A stretch of DNA of 64,000 bases from Isochrysis galbana. Taxonomy: Eukaryota > Haptophyta > Isochrysidales > Isochrysidaceae. This document shows, in pieces, positions 9,351-21,058 of the stretch; the first letter of the stretch is position 1, and every line of letters starts with the position of its first letter. The notes below the pieces were generated by a model, which saw only the letters and a list, made by a program, of their open reading frames with translations, was not told the DNA's origin and did not search any database. A program made the position numbers and the translations under genes. Location of the stretch: contig CM030931.1 in assembly GCA_018136815.1 (NCBI GenBank), positions 8,227,557 to 8,291,556 of the forward strand, given 5' to 3'.

Positions 9351-12300
9351 TCAACGAGGATGGAGCCTGGATCGAGTGCGCGAAGACGGCGCATCGAGAA
9401 CGGGAGGAAGAGGAGTATCCCTGGCCGACGAAGAAGTTGCTTCCGGGGACTCAACATCTTCTGGACAAGTCTCCTCGACGGAGCGATCATAATCATCAAG
9501 CAAATCAGAACAACGACGGAGCAACTCGGAACGAGGCTCCCAGGTGGCTTCTCGAAGAGCATAGCCACGCCACTTCACGAGGTACTCGATAGAATCGCCA
9601 TGGCTACGACGATCGAGCAACTTTTCAACGATGTACTCGTCGTCAGCCAGCGGCTCTTCATCAACGAAAGTATGATACGGCCGGAGGTTCGAGATATGCA
9701 CCTTCTCCTTGACTAACCGGTTCTCCAAATCACGGAGTCGGTACCTAGTGTCGGACAGAGCCTCTACGACGCGGTAGGGACCCGAGTAGATGAATTGCAA
9801 CTTGTTGGCATGGCCTGGTAATCGCATGCAGACGCGATCCCCAGGTTCGAAACGCGCTGGTCTTTGAGACTTGATGGTAGCGTCACGGACTGACTCAGCC
9901 TGAGCGGCTAGGGTAGCCTCGAGAGCGCTGGACCACGAGAGGCGGAGGCTCGCATTGAGCCTGGATGCGTACGAGCGAACGTCGGCGGACGCCGCCTCGA
10001 GAGCAGTTGGCGAAACGGTCTTCGGATCAGAGAGTTGAGCGGGCAGACGCAGCTCACGCCCAAAGATCAAAGACGCTGGAGACCGGGAGGTAACACGACC
10101 GGAAGAAGCCCTCAACGAGAGGAGTAGGAACGGCAAATGGTCGACCCAATGGCTGCCACCCTCGTTCGAGGCGCGCATTAAACGGATGAGCGTTTGCTGA
10201 GCGCGTTCGACGAAGCCTACACCTTCATGTCGGTACGGCTCTGTACTCGACAAATCAGTCCCGGTGAGCTCCAGAATACACGAAACAAGAACCGAACAAA
10301 GATTCGAACCGGCGTCGGTCCGAAGCTGCCTAGGGACTCCATAACGCGTCACAATCAAGCGGATGAACATGTCCAAGGCCATCTCCGACGAGGGATCCCC
10401 ATTCGACGGCTCAGCCTCAATCCATCGAGTGAGCGAGTCGATGAAGACGACCAGCTTGTCGTAACCCGAGACTCCAGGCACGAAGTTGTGAGTGGGAGCC
10501 AGCGAGAGCACGTCGCAGTAGACCACATCAAAGGGGTAGGTGCCCACGGAGAGACCGGAGGGCGACGCTAGAGCCCTAGGTAGCGGCTTGGCGAGGGTGC
10601 ACTCGTGGCATTCCCGGACGTAGGACGCAACGTCGGAAGACATGCCAGGCCAGTATACCCGAGTACGAAGAAGACCGGACATACGAGAAACTCCAAGGTG
10701 ACCGGAGCGATCGTGGTAGGCAAAGAGGTAGCGAGACCGCAACAAGGGCGGAACATAGAGCACTAGCGAGTCCGGGTCGGTGGAGTCAAGGACGGTGCGA
10801 TAGTAGACGAGCCCATCGTGAACGACGAAACGGCGAAACATCTTGGATTGCTGAGCGGGAGCGGGAGCGACAGAACTGGAACACGAATCATCTTCGGCAA
10901 TGGGGCCCGAGGCGGCGGCCGGCGGAGGCGACCCTTGGCCTGATGGCTCGTGATTGACCGTCTCTCTTGAGCCTAGGAGTGGCTCTACGAACGGATCTTC
11001 CGCCAGGGCCGCTCTCATCTCTTCGGAAGTCGGCGTACCCGGAGCCAAATAACTGGACTGGATGGCGGGCCCGGAATCGGAGGCTCGACGACGAGATCGA
11101 TCCAAAGCTTGAAGCCCTCGCGCCGTAGCTACGGAGCGCGTGATGGCAGCCACCGGATGAGACCGTTCATGCTCGGCTAGAGGCTCTGAGCCAGGCTCAC
11201 GTACCGCTAACGACGCTGGGCCGGCGAGTGGTTCGTCTTCGTGTTCCGGCTCCAGGGATGCTAGCCGAGACAGCCCGTCAGCATCCTGATGAACAGCTCC
11301 TGGTTTATGTTCGACATCGAACCGGTACTCAGCCAACTTGAGAGCCCACCGAGTCAGCCGAGAGGCTGGCCCACCGGCTACTTGATCCTTCATGGTATGC
11401 AGCCATCGCAGCGCGGAGTGGTCGACGACTAACTTGAACCGACGCCCCCAAAGGTAGGGTCGCCAATTTCGGATTGATTCCAGGGCAGCCAAGAGCTCAA
11501 TCTCGGTCACCGTCCAATGGCGTTCGGCCGAGGTGAGACTGCGAGCGTAGTACCCAACGACTCGTTCACGGTTATCGTCTCCTAGCTGCGAGAGGATGCC
11601 GGCGATGCCCAACTTGCTAGCCCCATCGGTCTTGACGATGAAGGGCCGATCATCCCTGGGTGGAGTCAAGACGGGCTCCGAAGTGATCGCTGTCTTGAGC
11701 TCTTGGATAGCTCGGCGACACTCCTCGGACTGGGACTCCTTTGCCACGTCGCAGCCCTTCCGCGTGAGAGCAGTGAGGGGAGCAGCCTTAGCGGCGAATT
11801 GGCGAATGAATCGACGATAGTAGGAGCAAAGGCCGAGGAAAGATCGAACCGCTTCCAAGGAAAGAGCAGAAACAGGTAAAGCAGCAACAACGTTTTCGTA
11901 CGCGGCAGCGGCCACGTCGGACCTATCCATAGAACCTAGAGCAGAAGATGATACCGAGTCGACAGCCCTCGAGGGCTTCACAACCGATTGTTTACGAAAC
12001 GAAGAGACCGAAGACGCGTCGAATCTACCTAGCCCACCCCCTTGGGCAGGGCCGTCGGGGGGTGAATCCAGGGATGAAGATGCGTCGAAAGACCTAGGAG
12101 AATTAGAAGAAACCGAAGACAGCATAGTATCCGTAGAAATAGATTCCAAGAGGGGCAGCGAGCGAGAATCGGCCCCTAACATCCTAATAGCGTGCGGAGT
12201 AATAGAAGAACTTGTAGACGTACACGAATTTCGGAGAGTCGGGTCGCGACTATCTCCGGGGCAAACCTGTTTCCAGGAGCCCGGGTCAAGTGTCGACTCC

Positions 12301-12353
12301 GGCTTCCGAGATAGCCGTTCGGCGGGGGCTTCAGCCGGCGAGGCGGCTCCCAC
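9351..12353 (-). mobile_element. Ty3/gypsy chromovirus pol (RNase H, integrase, chromodomain), RT core missing
   Basis: A 1000-residue frame. Residues about 165-190 (AVRSFLGLCSYYRRFIRQF) are the end of a gypsy reverse transcriptase thumb/connection. RNase H follows (VKTDGASKLGIAGILSQ and VDHSALRWLHTMKDQ), then an integrase zinc finger (HDRSGHLGVSRMSGLLR, then CHECTLAK) and an integrase core with D, D, E (VVFIDSLTRWIEAEP; RTDAGSNLCS; HEGVGFVERAQQ). A C-terminal chromodomain has YIVEKLLDRR and YLVKWRGYALREATWEP. The first 160 residues are Ser-rich and not RT, so the YxDD palm, protease and gag are absent. Non-autonomous as it stands. Confidence 0.93.
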
Positions 12354-12661
12354 CGTCGAGGACTGAATAGAGCTAGAGACAGGGGGAGAATCGCCGCGTT
12401 GACAGCTCTTCTCCCCAAGCGGCGTAGGGATCGGATCGGGATGGTGGTGGTGGCGTTCGGGCCCACCGCCCGCGATGTTCTCCGCCAGGGTTTGAAGGAC
12501 GGGGACCCCGCCGGACCCCTACTGAGGCTTAACCCGGACCATCGAGCGAAGAAGCTTATGAATGTGCTCGTCCGATCCGCACTCTCCGCAGCCAGCCTCA
12601 CACAGAAAGCGGATATATGGCTGACAGATGACGGGGTTGTGAGCACCGTCTCCCGTGCCAT

Positions 12662-13516
12662 ATTTCCAGGCTTCGCTGGCTGGAGTGCCAGGAGGAGCGT
12701 GGGTTCACATAATGCGACCAGTACGACATCATAAAGGCGTGGAAGCGTGTAGGTGTGGCGGGGAATAGGCTGTGCCCAGAGCTCATTGACCGCTCACACT
12801 TTGTTGACCAATCGACGAACAGGGGCGTCTCGAGCAACGCGGACGTGTCCTCTCCAGGCCCGTCCACCCTTGCCGAGGCTAAGAAGACGCCGCCGGGCGT
12901 GCGGCGTGGAAGCTTGGCGGCCGCTGAAGCAAAAATGGCACAGCTTGAGGCTTTTGCTCGGAAGATGCAAGACAAGGCGGAGGCTCCTTATGACCCGTCT
13001 CGTGGCGTGCTTTCTATGAGTTCAGCTAGTGGCTCGGGCGCTCGGGCGAGCGCAGGTGACGCGACCGATTGCGACTCGGACGCGGATAGCGATGGTGACA
13101 ACGGGACAGCGGGTCAGCGCAGGATCCGGCTGTTCGAGCTATCGGGCTCTTGGACCCTTAGAGATATGCAGGCAGAGAAGGCTAAGAGGCGCGCGTTAGC
13201 AACTCAGGGCGCTCAGGAGGCGCAAAGGAGGAAGGCAGCACGGCTTGAGCGGACTACCGTAGCAGATGAACTCGCGCAAGCGCGGGTAACCTCCTTCCGG
13301 GCATGTGAGATGATGTGTACGTGTGCGACTGATCCGTGCCCGTGGGTGGGTTTCATGTTGTGTTCATGTGGAAACTTGAAGAAAGGGGTGTGCAAGAAGA
13401 GGGAGTGTGTGCAGCGTCGAAAGGGTGCAGTTTCCGGGCTTGAAGGCGCCCTCGTGGCGCAAGAGGCTGCCGTGAGTGCCTTCCCCCCTACCCTTGATGT
13501 CGGGGCTGGTTTGTGA
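12662..13516 (+). pseudogene. DDE transposase C-terminal part (pogo-like), with a stop
   Basis: In one frame the sequence reads ISRLRWLECQEERGFT, a TAA at 12,710-12,712, then CDQYDIIKAWKRVGVAGNRL. This is the pattern seen after the DDE core of pogo-like transposases (aromatic-rich helix, then an A[FW]KxxG[IV] motif). The rest, to 13,516, is a charged tail ending in a Cys-rich segment (CTCATDPCPWVGFMLCSC and GVCKKRECVQRRK) that looks metal-binding. It probably belongs with the HTH part at 7.2-7.7 kb. The frame from 12,713 onwards is open for about 267 codons. Confidence 0.5.
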
Positions 13517-13686
13517 GGCTCCTGCTTTCGCGCGCGCGCTTGCGCATAACGTCACTGTGAGTCACCACCACCATCTTTTGAAAAAAGAAGCACATGTCGG
13601 CCTAGATAGTGGCAGGGGGCAACTTTCATCTAGTTGGAGCAACTTCTAGAGGTCTAAGGCTCAAATTTTAAGCTTTCCAATAGAAA

Positions 13687-13795
13687 TGGGGCCGTTTTTG
13701 AGAAGCTCAAGCCTCTAGAGCTACTCTAACTCTTCTCTAGAGTAGAGTACTCTACTCTACTCTAGACTAGACAGCTACTCTACTCTCTTCCAGAG
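13687..13795 (-). repeat. right terminal inverted repeat of the composite transposon
   Basis: Reverse complement contains GAGTACTCTACTCTAGAG and AGCTCTAGAGGCTTG, matching 7,130-7,212. Internally palindromic because of repeated GAGTA/TACTC words. Confidence 0.5.
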
Positions 13796-13900
13796 TGGGG
13801 CTCTCTGTCGTCTCCGTCCCGCGAGGCCTGTGCTCTTTCAGAGATTTTTCTAGTAAAAAGGTACCGTGTAGGACGGGGAGCCGGCTGGCCGTGCCGCGCG

Positions 13901-14019
13901 ATGGCGGACGGCGAGGCGGAGCGGCGCGCGGCGCTCCTCCGCCAGATTAGCTGTATGGAGGACGCATCGGACGAGGCGGAGTCGAGTGAAGGCGAGGAGG
14001 GCGAGGAGGGCGAGGAGGT

Positions 14020-14050
<31 letters not shown>

Positions 14051-15421
14051 TCGGCCGACAGCGACGAGCCTGTCGCCGAGCTGGGCGAGCTGCTGCCGCC
14101 GCTCGATGCGGAGGGCTGCGTGGTGGCGCCGCCACTCAACCGCCAGCTTCGTGCGTACCGCGACGCGCTGCGGCTCGACGAGACGACGCTCGCTTCACTT
14201 CGGCGCGACTGCGCCATCGCATTCGCCCTCGACGGCTCCAACTGGCTCCCCGCGGATCAGTCTCCGCGCTGCCTGATGGAATCGCTTGCAAGCGCAATCT
14301 TTGAGCGACACACCAGAGGTGTCGAGATGGACCGCAGCAAATCGGGCGCCGAGTGGTGGGCACAGGTACGCACGCCAGGCGACGAGAATGAGTCTATCAC
14401 CTTCCATTGGGACGTCGACGAGTACTGCCAGGATGCCCTCGGCGTAGCGATCTCACCAGCTCTTTCCACGGTGACGTACTTATCAGATCTAGGTGCTCCG
14501 ACCCTCGTCCTCGATGTCCCCACGCCCAAGCGTTATGCGGTGCGCAAAGCGTACGGTCCGGTGCATTCGGCAACGCTCTGCTATCCTCGATGTGGGAAGC
14601 ATCTGGTCTTCGATGGGCGGCTTCTCCACGGCGCAGTGCCCATAGGGCCGACTTCCTTCACTCAAGCCAAGGCATCACAACCACTTGGAACACCCAATAC
14701 CGCCTTCGAACAGGGGGCTACTGCAGGCGCCGACCCACAGGATCCAGCCATCGCCTCAGCCCTGGGCGCCTTGCGCGCTTCGAGCAAATTTGCGGCGGGC
14801 GGTGAGGCCCGCGTCACCTTTTTGGTGAACATTTGGCTGCACCACCAGCCAGCAAACATTGAGGAGCTGCCCGCCAACCTCGTGCCCACATTCACCAAGG
14901 TGCCGGTGGCAGATTCCGCCGCTGCAGCAGCAGTGAAACGCCTCTCTGAACCTGCGGCCCAGACCGTCGCGAAGGGCGCCCTTCACACGTCGTCGGAAGA
15001 CTCCACTGGGATATCGCAGCCCCTTGTCATGTCTCGGCAACCACCTTCAACGTGTAAGGTGTTGGAGACCGACTTTGGAAGAGGTAGGGCAAAGCACAGG
15101 CTACGCGTCACGCTGCCGACAAGGAGTGCCGAGGCCGCTGCCACGGCGCCTATGGAGAGCGGCCAAGGCAAGAAGGATGAGGAAGCGGATACTATTGCGC
15201 TGGACTACAGCGGGTGTGAAGGAGTAGATGCGCTTGTGGTCGCAAATATTTGTGCCACTGCACAAGCAACAAAGAAAAGCCACGCGCAGGATGCAGCGTT
15301 AGATGAGGCAGCAGAGGTTGCACCGCCGCCAGCCAACAACGTGGTGGATGCCAACGAAAATGGTCGAACCACCACCGAAAGTATCAGTTCGGGGCAGCAC
15401 TCCAAGCGTCACAAACGGTAG
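13901..15421 (+). CDS. putative 2OG-Fe(II) oxygenase with acidic N-terminus
   Basis: 506 residues, start ATG 13,901. Residues 20-60 are strongly acidic, including ten consecutive Asp (41-50). The middle has a double-stranded beta-helix signature: HWD at 169-171 as the HxD iron pair, LLHGAVP with the distal His at 243, and Arg304 in EARVTFLVNIWLHH as candidate 2-oxoglutarate ligand. Spacing (about 74 between HxD and the distal His, 61 to Arg) is plausible for a prolyl-4-hydroxylase-like fold. The C-terminal 180 residues are low-complexity and end in the basic SKRHKR, a possible nuclear signal. Substrate unknown. The gene begins about 100 bp beyond the composite transposon. Confidence 0.6.
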
Positions 15422-15659
15422 CAAATTCGTCGACTACAAGGTTGGGCATGAAGCGGAGGACTGTCGAGCGGATTATTTTGGGTGCTTTGCCTGGCTTGTT
15501 GGTCGAGGACGCATTGAAACTCACGAGAGCACTCGATGACTTCCGGGAATGAGGGGTGCTAGTTGCTTTTGTGCTCGTCGCACAGTGTGTAAGATTTTGC
15601 CGCACGTCTATTGGAGTGCTCGCGGCACGACCTTTACCCGCTCAATCTGAATCAGATGT

Positions 15660-16210
15660 GTGTGATGCGAGGCTTTAATAAAAAAATTTCCAACTGGGAA
15701 GATGCGCACCTGCACTAAGCCGCTGGCCGATGCCGCACGCCGATGCAGGTGAAGACGCAGGTGAAGATGCCATTGAGCCACTCCCTTCTCTTCTCCCTCC
15801 TGTCGCCAGCCGCCCCTCACCCGTTTGCTAACGCAAACGGGGCCCAATTCTCACTGCATTCCATCGGGGGGGGTGCAAAACCCCCCCTCTCCCTCTCTCC
15901 ACTCTCTCCCTTCGTCGTCCCTGCGGCGCGTGGCCATGCGGCGCGCCCTGGCCTGCTCTCAGGGGCCCTTGGGGGGCTCCCAGGGGGCCAGCAAGGGCAG
16001 CTCAGGGGGCAGTGGAGGCTGGGGCTCAGCCCTTGGCCCCCCGTGCCTCTCCCACGCTCGCCTCGCTGGCCATGGGAGCCGCCCAACCAAAGTCTCCTGT
16101 ATGCCTGGCGACCAGGGACGGAGGGGGAGTCAGCTCGAGGGCAGGCCCAGCGCGGGCGTGGGAGTGCAGCTCGCGGGCCGCGCCCCCGAAGGGTCTGGGC
16201 CAGATTGATG
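15660..16210 (+). repeat. dispersed repeats R1 and R3
   Basis: 15,670-15,780 matches 3,496-3,620 (TAAAAAAATTTCCA and GTGAAGACGCAGGTGAAG). 15,770-15,905, with CGTTTGCTAACGCAAACG and CATCGGGGGGGGTGCAAAAC, recurs inverted at 61,668-61,800. 15,930-16,100 resembles 36,130-36,250. The block looks like an assembled untranslated region of a retroelement. Confidence 0.65.
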
Positions 16211-16263
16211 AGTGCCCTGCCCATGCCAAAGGGCAGGGGCTGGGTTTGATTGTACGGGCCCAC

Positions 16264-16992
<729 letters not shown>

Positions 16993-17035
16993 GGGGGGGG
17001 GGGAGAGAGAGAGAGCTTCCGCCTCGGCACGCGCG

Positions 17036-18104
17036 ATGGCTGCCTCGAAGAGTGGTGGCCACGAGGCGCCCAGCCCTGCGACGGGTGGGCGGATGCAAAA
17101 AATTCGCGCCGTCGTGCGCAAGGCAGGTGCACGTGCGCTCGGTGGAGGCATCGCAGGCGCGCTCGCGATGGTCGTGCAAGTCGTAGCGCTCATGTGGCTG
17201 CGCACTACGATGAACTACCAATACTCCAAGGGGATGGGGACATTCGAAGCGATGGAGGCGCTGTACGCGGAGGGAGGCATCCCTCGCTTCTACCGCGGCA
17301 TGTGGGCCGCGCTTCTTGCCGCCCCGCTCTCGCGCTTCGGTGACACTGCTGCCAACGCGGGCACGCTTGCCCTCCTTGAGGATGTGCCTTGGCTTTCAGA
17401 GGCTGCCAAGACGTTCGTCGCGTCGTGCGCGGCCGCGCTCTTTCGCATACTGCTCACCCCGATCGACACGCTCAAGACAGTCCTGCAAGTGCAAGGCGCT
17501 GCTGGTATGGCAGTGCTGTCATCGAGGATTGCAGAGGAGGGCATCTTTCTCACAATGTACTCGGGAGCTCTTGCTAATTGGTTTGCCACCCTACTCGGTC
17601 ACTACCCGTGGTTCTTCACGCACAACTGGCTCGATGCACGCATACCGCGTTCGACCGGCCTTGCCAATCAATTCCGTTCAGCCGGCATCGGATTCGTCTG
17701 CTCGGCGGTTTCCGACGTAGTCTCCAACTCAGTCAGGGTTGTCAAGACGTGAGACCGACTCACCCTTCACTATGCCCCAATCACAATATGTGGTTGCGCG
17801 ACTGCACGTCGCACATTGAGTTCCCCTAGGGGTGCTACTTGGCGGATGGTTCTCACTCTCCTTGCCACGATCCCCATGAATCCATATCAGGTATCGTCAA
17901 ACCTCCGCTGTTTCAGCATCATATCTTGGCGCTGCAATGGCAATCATAGAGGCCGACGGCGTACAGGGGCTTCTCTTGCGTGGCCTCGGGACCAAGGTCC
18001 TCACCAACGGTATTTCGGCCATGCTGTTCACCATTGTCTGGAAGGAAGTGGACAAGGCCCTCACCAAGAGACGCGAGGCACGGGCCAAGGTCAAGGCCTA
18101 TTAG
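17036..18104 (+). CDS. mitochondrial carrier family protein (two exons)
   Basis: Exons 17,036-17,748 and 17,891-18,104; the 142-bp intron begins GTGAGA and ends TATCAG. Splicing gives 308 residues, the standard carrier length, and restores the third repeat (VKTYRQTSAVSASYLGAAM, then LLLRGLGTKVLTNG). Without it the frame stops after two repeats. The second repeat has the canonical PxDxxK signature (LLTPIDTLKTVLQVQ) and an RFYRGMWAALL-type end of the first repeat. The first and third signatures are degenerate (VALMWLRTT; SNSVRVVKT), which marks an atypical subfamily. Expected in the mitochondrial inner membrane; substrate unknown. Frames extending upstream through the GA tract are spurious; the ATG at 17,036 is the first sensible start. 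Confidence 0.88.
17749..17890 (+). other. GT-AG intron of the carrier gene
   Basis: 142 bp, phase 2, donor AC|GTGAGA and acceptor TATCAG|GTA. Identified because joining the flanks restores the conserved third carrier repeat. Confidence 0.85.
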
Positions 18105-18697
18105 GTGCACGTAACATCGACCCCTGATTGTTGAAGCCGGATGCACACATGATAGGTCTGCGCAGTAGCAAAGCCACACCGCTAATACTAACATGGATGT
18201 GCTTATGTGTCTTTGAAACCTGCCCTTTTTAAATTATATTTCAAAGAATGTCTTATGTTCAACGCCATGCAATCTGATGAGGTCGGTTGCTTCCAGCTTA
18301 TCGCAAGCTATCGCTATCGTTGCAAAACGATAGGATCATGGATCGTGAACCGCTCCCCTGCCGCCAACCCCGCCGCGACTGACGATCGGCCCATGGCCGA
18401 CGCCGCGACACCGAGGCGCCCACGCGAAGGGACCACGACCACCCAGAAAAAAATGATTACAGTTGGGAACATCGCCGACTTCACTGAGCCAATGGCGAAG
18501 AGGATGCGGACGCGGGTGCAGCTTCACCTGCAGAAACCCCGGCAGAGCCCGGAGTCATCTGAGCACCTAGGCATGCAACTATGATCAGGGTCGCCGCCTG
18601 GGTTCCTTCAGAGCTCCAAGGCCCAAGGCTCATCGTCCCGGACTCTCAGCGTTGCAAGAGTGCTGCAGCTGCAGAGCTGCAGGGACAGGGACGAACG
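18105..18697. other. no supported gene
   Basis: 3-prime flank of the carrier gene. A plus frame ending at 18,584 has no recognisable features. Confidence 0.5.
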
Positions 18698-19329
18698 TGT
18701 CGAACACGCGATGACTACGGGCTCATAGGCAGAGGGCCGTTCGATCGAGCCGGCAGCTCACGCGGTCGTGAAAGGGTCGTTGATTGTTGCTTGCGGGAAG
18801 ATGTCTGACAGATCATAGTAAAAGTCGGGTCTGAGAGTGTCTGCCATCGGGCGCTACGAGCGATGAGGTAGACCGAAGGTCGGAGGATTGCGACGCGTGG
18901 CGTCGGAGAGTAGAGACGAGGCTAGCTAGCGAGCTAGTGGGAGAGAGGGAGAGTGAGAATGAGAGCTTCTTAGGTCCGAGGTAGACACGGGAGACTACAA
19001 CGAGTGGACTCAAAAAGTCTGAGGACATAGAGCCACACAAACTAAACCAAACGTGGCGAAAACTAACCACACCTGGACGGACGGCCAGGCGTCGGCACCA
19101 GGGCAACTTAGCTACGCGCAGACATGCGACAGAGGGGTCGGCACAACGAGGGCAGACCTCGCTGGGGAGCTACGACCGATAGACGAGAGAAGACAGAAGA
19201 CGGTCATGGAACATTTGATGACATCGAAAGAAAGTGAGAGAAGAGGCGGAATACCAATCGACGAGACCTTAAGGCTTAAAATAACCCACAGGTTATAAGT
19301 AAAAGTCTGCCATCGTATGGAATACGACA
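18698..19329 (-). mobile_element. solo LTR (family B) with 5-bp target duplication
   Basis: 632 bp bounded by TGTCGAACAC and GAATACGACA (terminal TGTCG/CGACA inverted). It is flanked on both sides by GAACG (18,693-18,697 and 19,330-19,334), a perfect 5-bp duplication. A full-length relative is at 53,161-53,798 and a truncated one at 48,804-49,010. No internal retroelement sequence lies beside it, so this is a solo LTR left by LTR-LTR recombination. Orientation is taken from the copy at 53.2 kb. Confidence 0.9.
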
Positions 19330-19334
19330 GAACG

Positions 19335-20255
19335 ACGAACGACGAACGGCGGCCCGTCTGCTGAAGGCGTTTTCTTGTTGGTGAGTGAGTGATGTGGGGT
19401 GTTGTCTCGTCTCTCCTTGTCGCGATGTAGCGCGCTCCCTCCCCCCCTCTCAAGGCTTCTCTTCACGCCTTGGCCCTCACCCTCACCCTCACCCCATTGA
19501 CCATTGACCATTGCGAGCCTTGCCAGTTGCCACGATCAAGCGCGAGCTTGATGCGACAGTGCTGGCCGAGCGCTTCGCACACCGAAAGTGCGGGCGGTGG
19601 CGCCAGGGGGGGGAGGGGCACGTTGAGAATCTTAGTCATTGAGTTTCCGAGCATCTTGAAGATCATCATCTCCCGTTGACTAGTGACTAGTGACGACAGG
19701 ATCGCTAGCAGCAGCATCGCACTACCGGACGCGAGCAATACGCTAACCGCGCACGACCCCCATCGCGGACTAGGGGCTCCATCGTCGACGGGCTACGGTC
19801 CCACGTAACTGAGATTACAGGTATAGGTATTTTTTTACAATCCTAGCAACCGACAGTGAGGCGAATCAACCCGTCTAGCATCTTGGCGCCCATGTGGTGC
19901 ACTGGACGTCTTGACACTTAGCACTGGATTGAGTCGACCGTCAATCAACACGCGAGATACTCACGGGCAGAGAATGCAACAGCACAACAATAAGTGCATA
20001 TGTGAACAAACTTAACCATGCGGCGAGAAGCGAACAACTACGGAAACACACGCCGTACATACAGCAAAGCGAGGGATGGAGATTTTTAGTATGCAGGAGA
20101 CCAGCAATTGGGAGCTGCAACGGAATCGACGAACTCTGTGCGAGTGATATGCATCTCCGTCGTGTACATCAAACGTGCCTGACACATTCGGCCACATTGC
20201 GCACACGGCAAGCGGGCGTCTCACGGTCAATGTGGTGTTCTAATCATTTTGAGAG
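19335..20255. other. no supported gene
   Basis: A run of CCTCACCC-type repeats (about 19,480-19,495) and short unremarkable frames. I see no gene or element signature. Confidence 0.5.
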
Positions 20256-20630
20256 CTACTCAGCAGAAGTCTCCATGGTATCGACGCGATTTGCTCCTGG
20301 TGGTGGCGCACCAGGATACGAGCTCAATGCAAGTTTCCGGCACTCGACGCACTCAGCATGCCATCTCAAAACCTGTGCGCGATGTCTCTCCAACAAGGCG
20401 GTTTGGGCTTCCAACTGCGCCTTCATCTCATCATTTGAGCGTTGGACTGAATGAATGCTCTCGCATTCATCCCACCGTCGCCGCTCATCCATAGCGCGGA
20501 ATGCGCTGCTGAGACACGAAGCAGCGCGCATAAAAGAGGCCTCGAGAGCGTCAATATCTGTGCCTTCCTTCCTATTGACGCCCGCTGCCACAGCGGCACG
20601 CATCTCCTCGGCCAGACGCACCGCCGCCAT
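20256..20630 (-). CDS. small coiled-coil protein, possibly Mediator subunit 28-like
   Basis: 124 residues from ATG at 20,630. Residues 25-60 (TDIDALEASFMRAASCLSSAF) and 68-100 (QRSNDEMKAQLEAQTALLERH, then RAQVLRWHAE) form two amphipathic helices. The second resembles the Med28 coiled coil, where a Glu/Leu-rich helix is followed by a KH/RH...L.xW pattern. The length (about 120) also fits. If correct it would be a head-module-associated subunit of the RNA polymerase II Mediator. The match is by pattern only; other short coiled-coil subunits remain possible. Five MYB-like sites lie upstream. Confidence 0.45.
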   Translation of the reverse strand: MAAVRLAEEMRAAVAAGVNRKEGTDIDALEASFMRAASCLSSAFRAMDERRRWDECESIHSVQRSNDEMKAQLEAQTALLERHRAQVLRWHAECVECRKLALSSYPGAPPPGANRVDTMETSAE

Positions 20631-20738
20631 CGCAGCGAGTGCTGAGAGTGTGAAGAGAAGTACTTCTAAGAGATACCGAATGTTAGAACTTTCTTGTTAG
20701 CTAGCTTCCCCAGTCTCTCGCCCGCCCGACCAGGATTT

Positions 20739-20849
20739 TTAACGGTAGGCGGAGGCAGGAATTTTAACAGTAGGATGAGGCAAGATTTTTTAACGGTAGA
20801 CGGAGTGCGGAATTTAACGGTAGAAGAAGAGCGCAGAATTTAACTGTAG
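20739..20849. promoter_or_regulatory. five tandem TTAAC(G/A/T)GTAG boxes
   Basis: TTAACNGTAG at 20,739, 20,764, 20,790, 20,814 and 20,840, spaced 24-26 bp. Each contains the YAACNG core recognised by MYB-type DNA-binding domains (established for animal and plant MYBs). They lie about 110-220 bp upstream of the minus-strand gene starting at 20,630. The spacing of about 2.4 helical turns would place proteins roughly on one face. The substituted base in the core stays within the consensus. Confidence 0.5.
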
Positions 20850-21058
20850 AAGAAGAGCGGAGGCCCATGCGCCAACCGCGCACACCCCCATCTCAGGGTA
20901 CAAGTATGTGGGAAAATATACGCGCGTTCACTTCGTGCGGGGGGGTGAGGACGTAGTTGACGGGTGTTCATTCATTGTCAATCATGGTCGCGCGCCGTGA
21001 ATCGCGGAGTCGGGCGGTTTCGCGGAGCAGCCGCAACCGCGGGGCCGCGGGGTAGGGG

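Larger units (their letters stand above)
7110..13800 (+). mobile_element. composite: pogo/CENPB-type DNA transposon interrupted by a gypsy retrotransposon
   Basis: The left end (about 7,117-7,212) and right end (about 13,687-13,795, inverted) share AGCTCTAGAGGCTTG followed by CGGCCC and, outside that, GAGTACTCTAC-rich sequence. They behave as long, imperfect terminal inverted repeats. Inside the left end, a plus-strand frame (7,239-7,748) has an HTH_CENPB-like region. Inside the right end, a plus-strand frame (12,662-13,516) reads like the tail of the same type of transposase. Between them lies a minus-strand gypsy element. The simplest reading is one transposase gene split by retrotransposon insertion. 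Confidence 0.5.

Noticed and set aside
12176..12661. 161-residue minus ORF upstream of the gypsy pol frame
   Set aside because: No gag or zinc-knuckle features and a shifted frame; more likely chance reading.
18207..18584. 125-residue plus ORF between the carrier gene and the solo LTR
   Set aside because: No ATG context, domain or conservation hint; the part from 18,393 is possible but unsupported.
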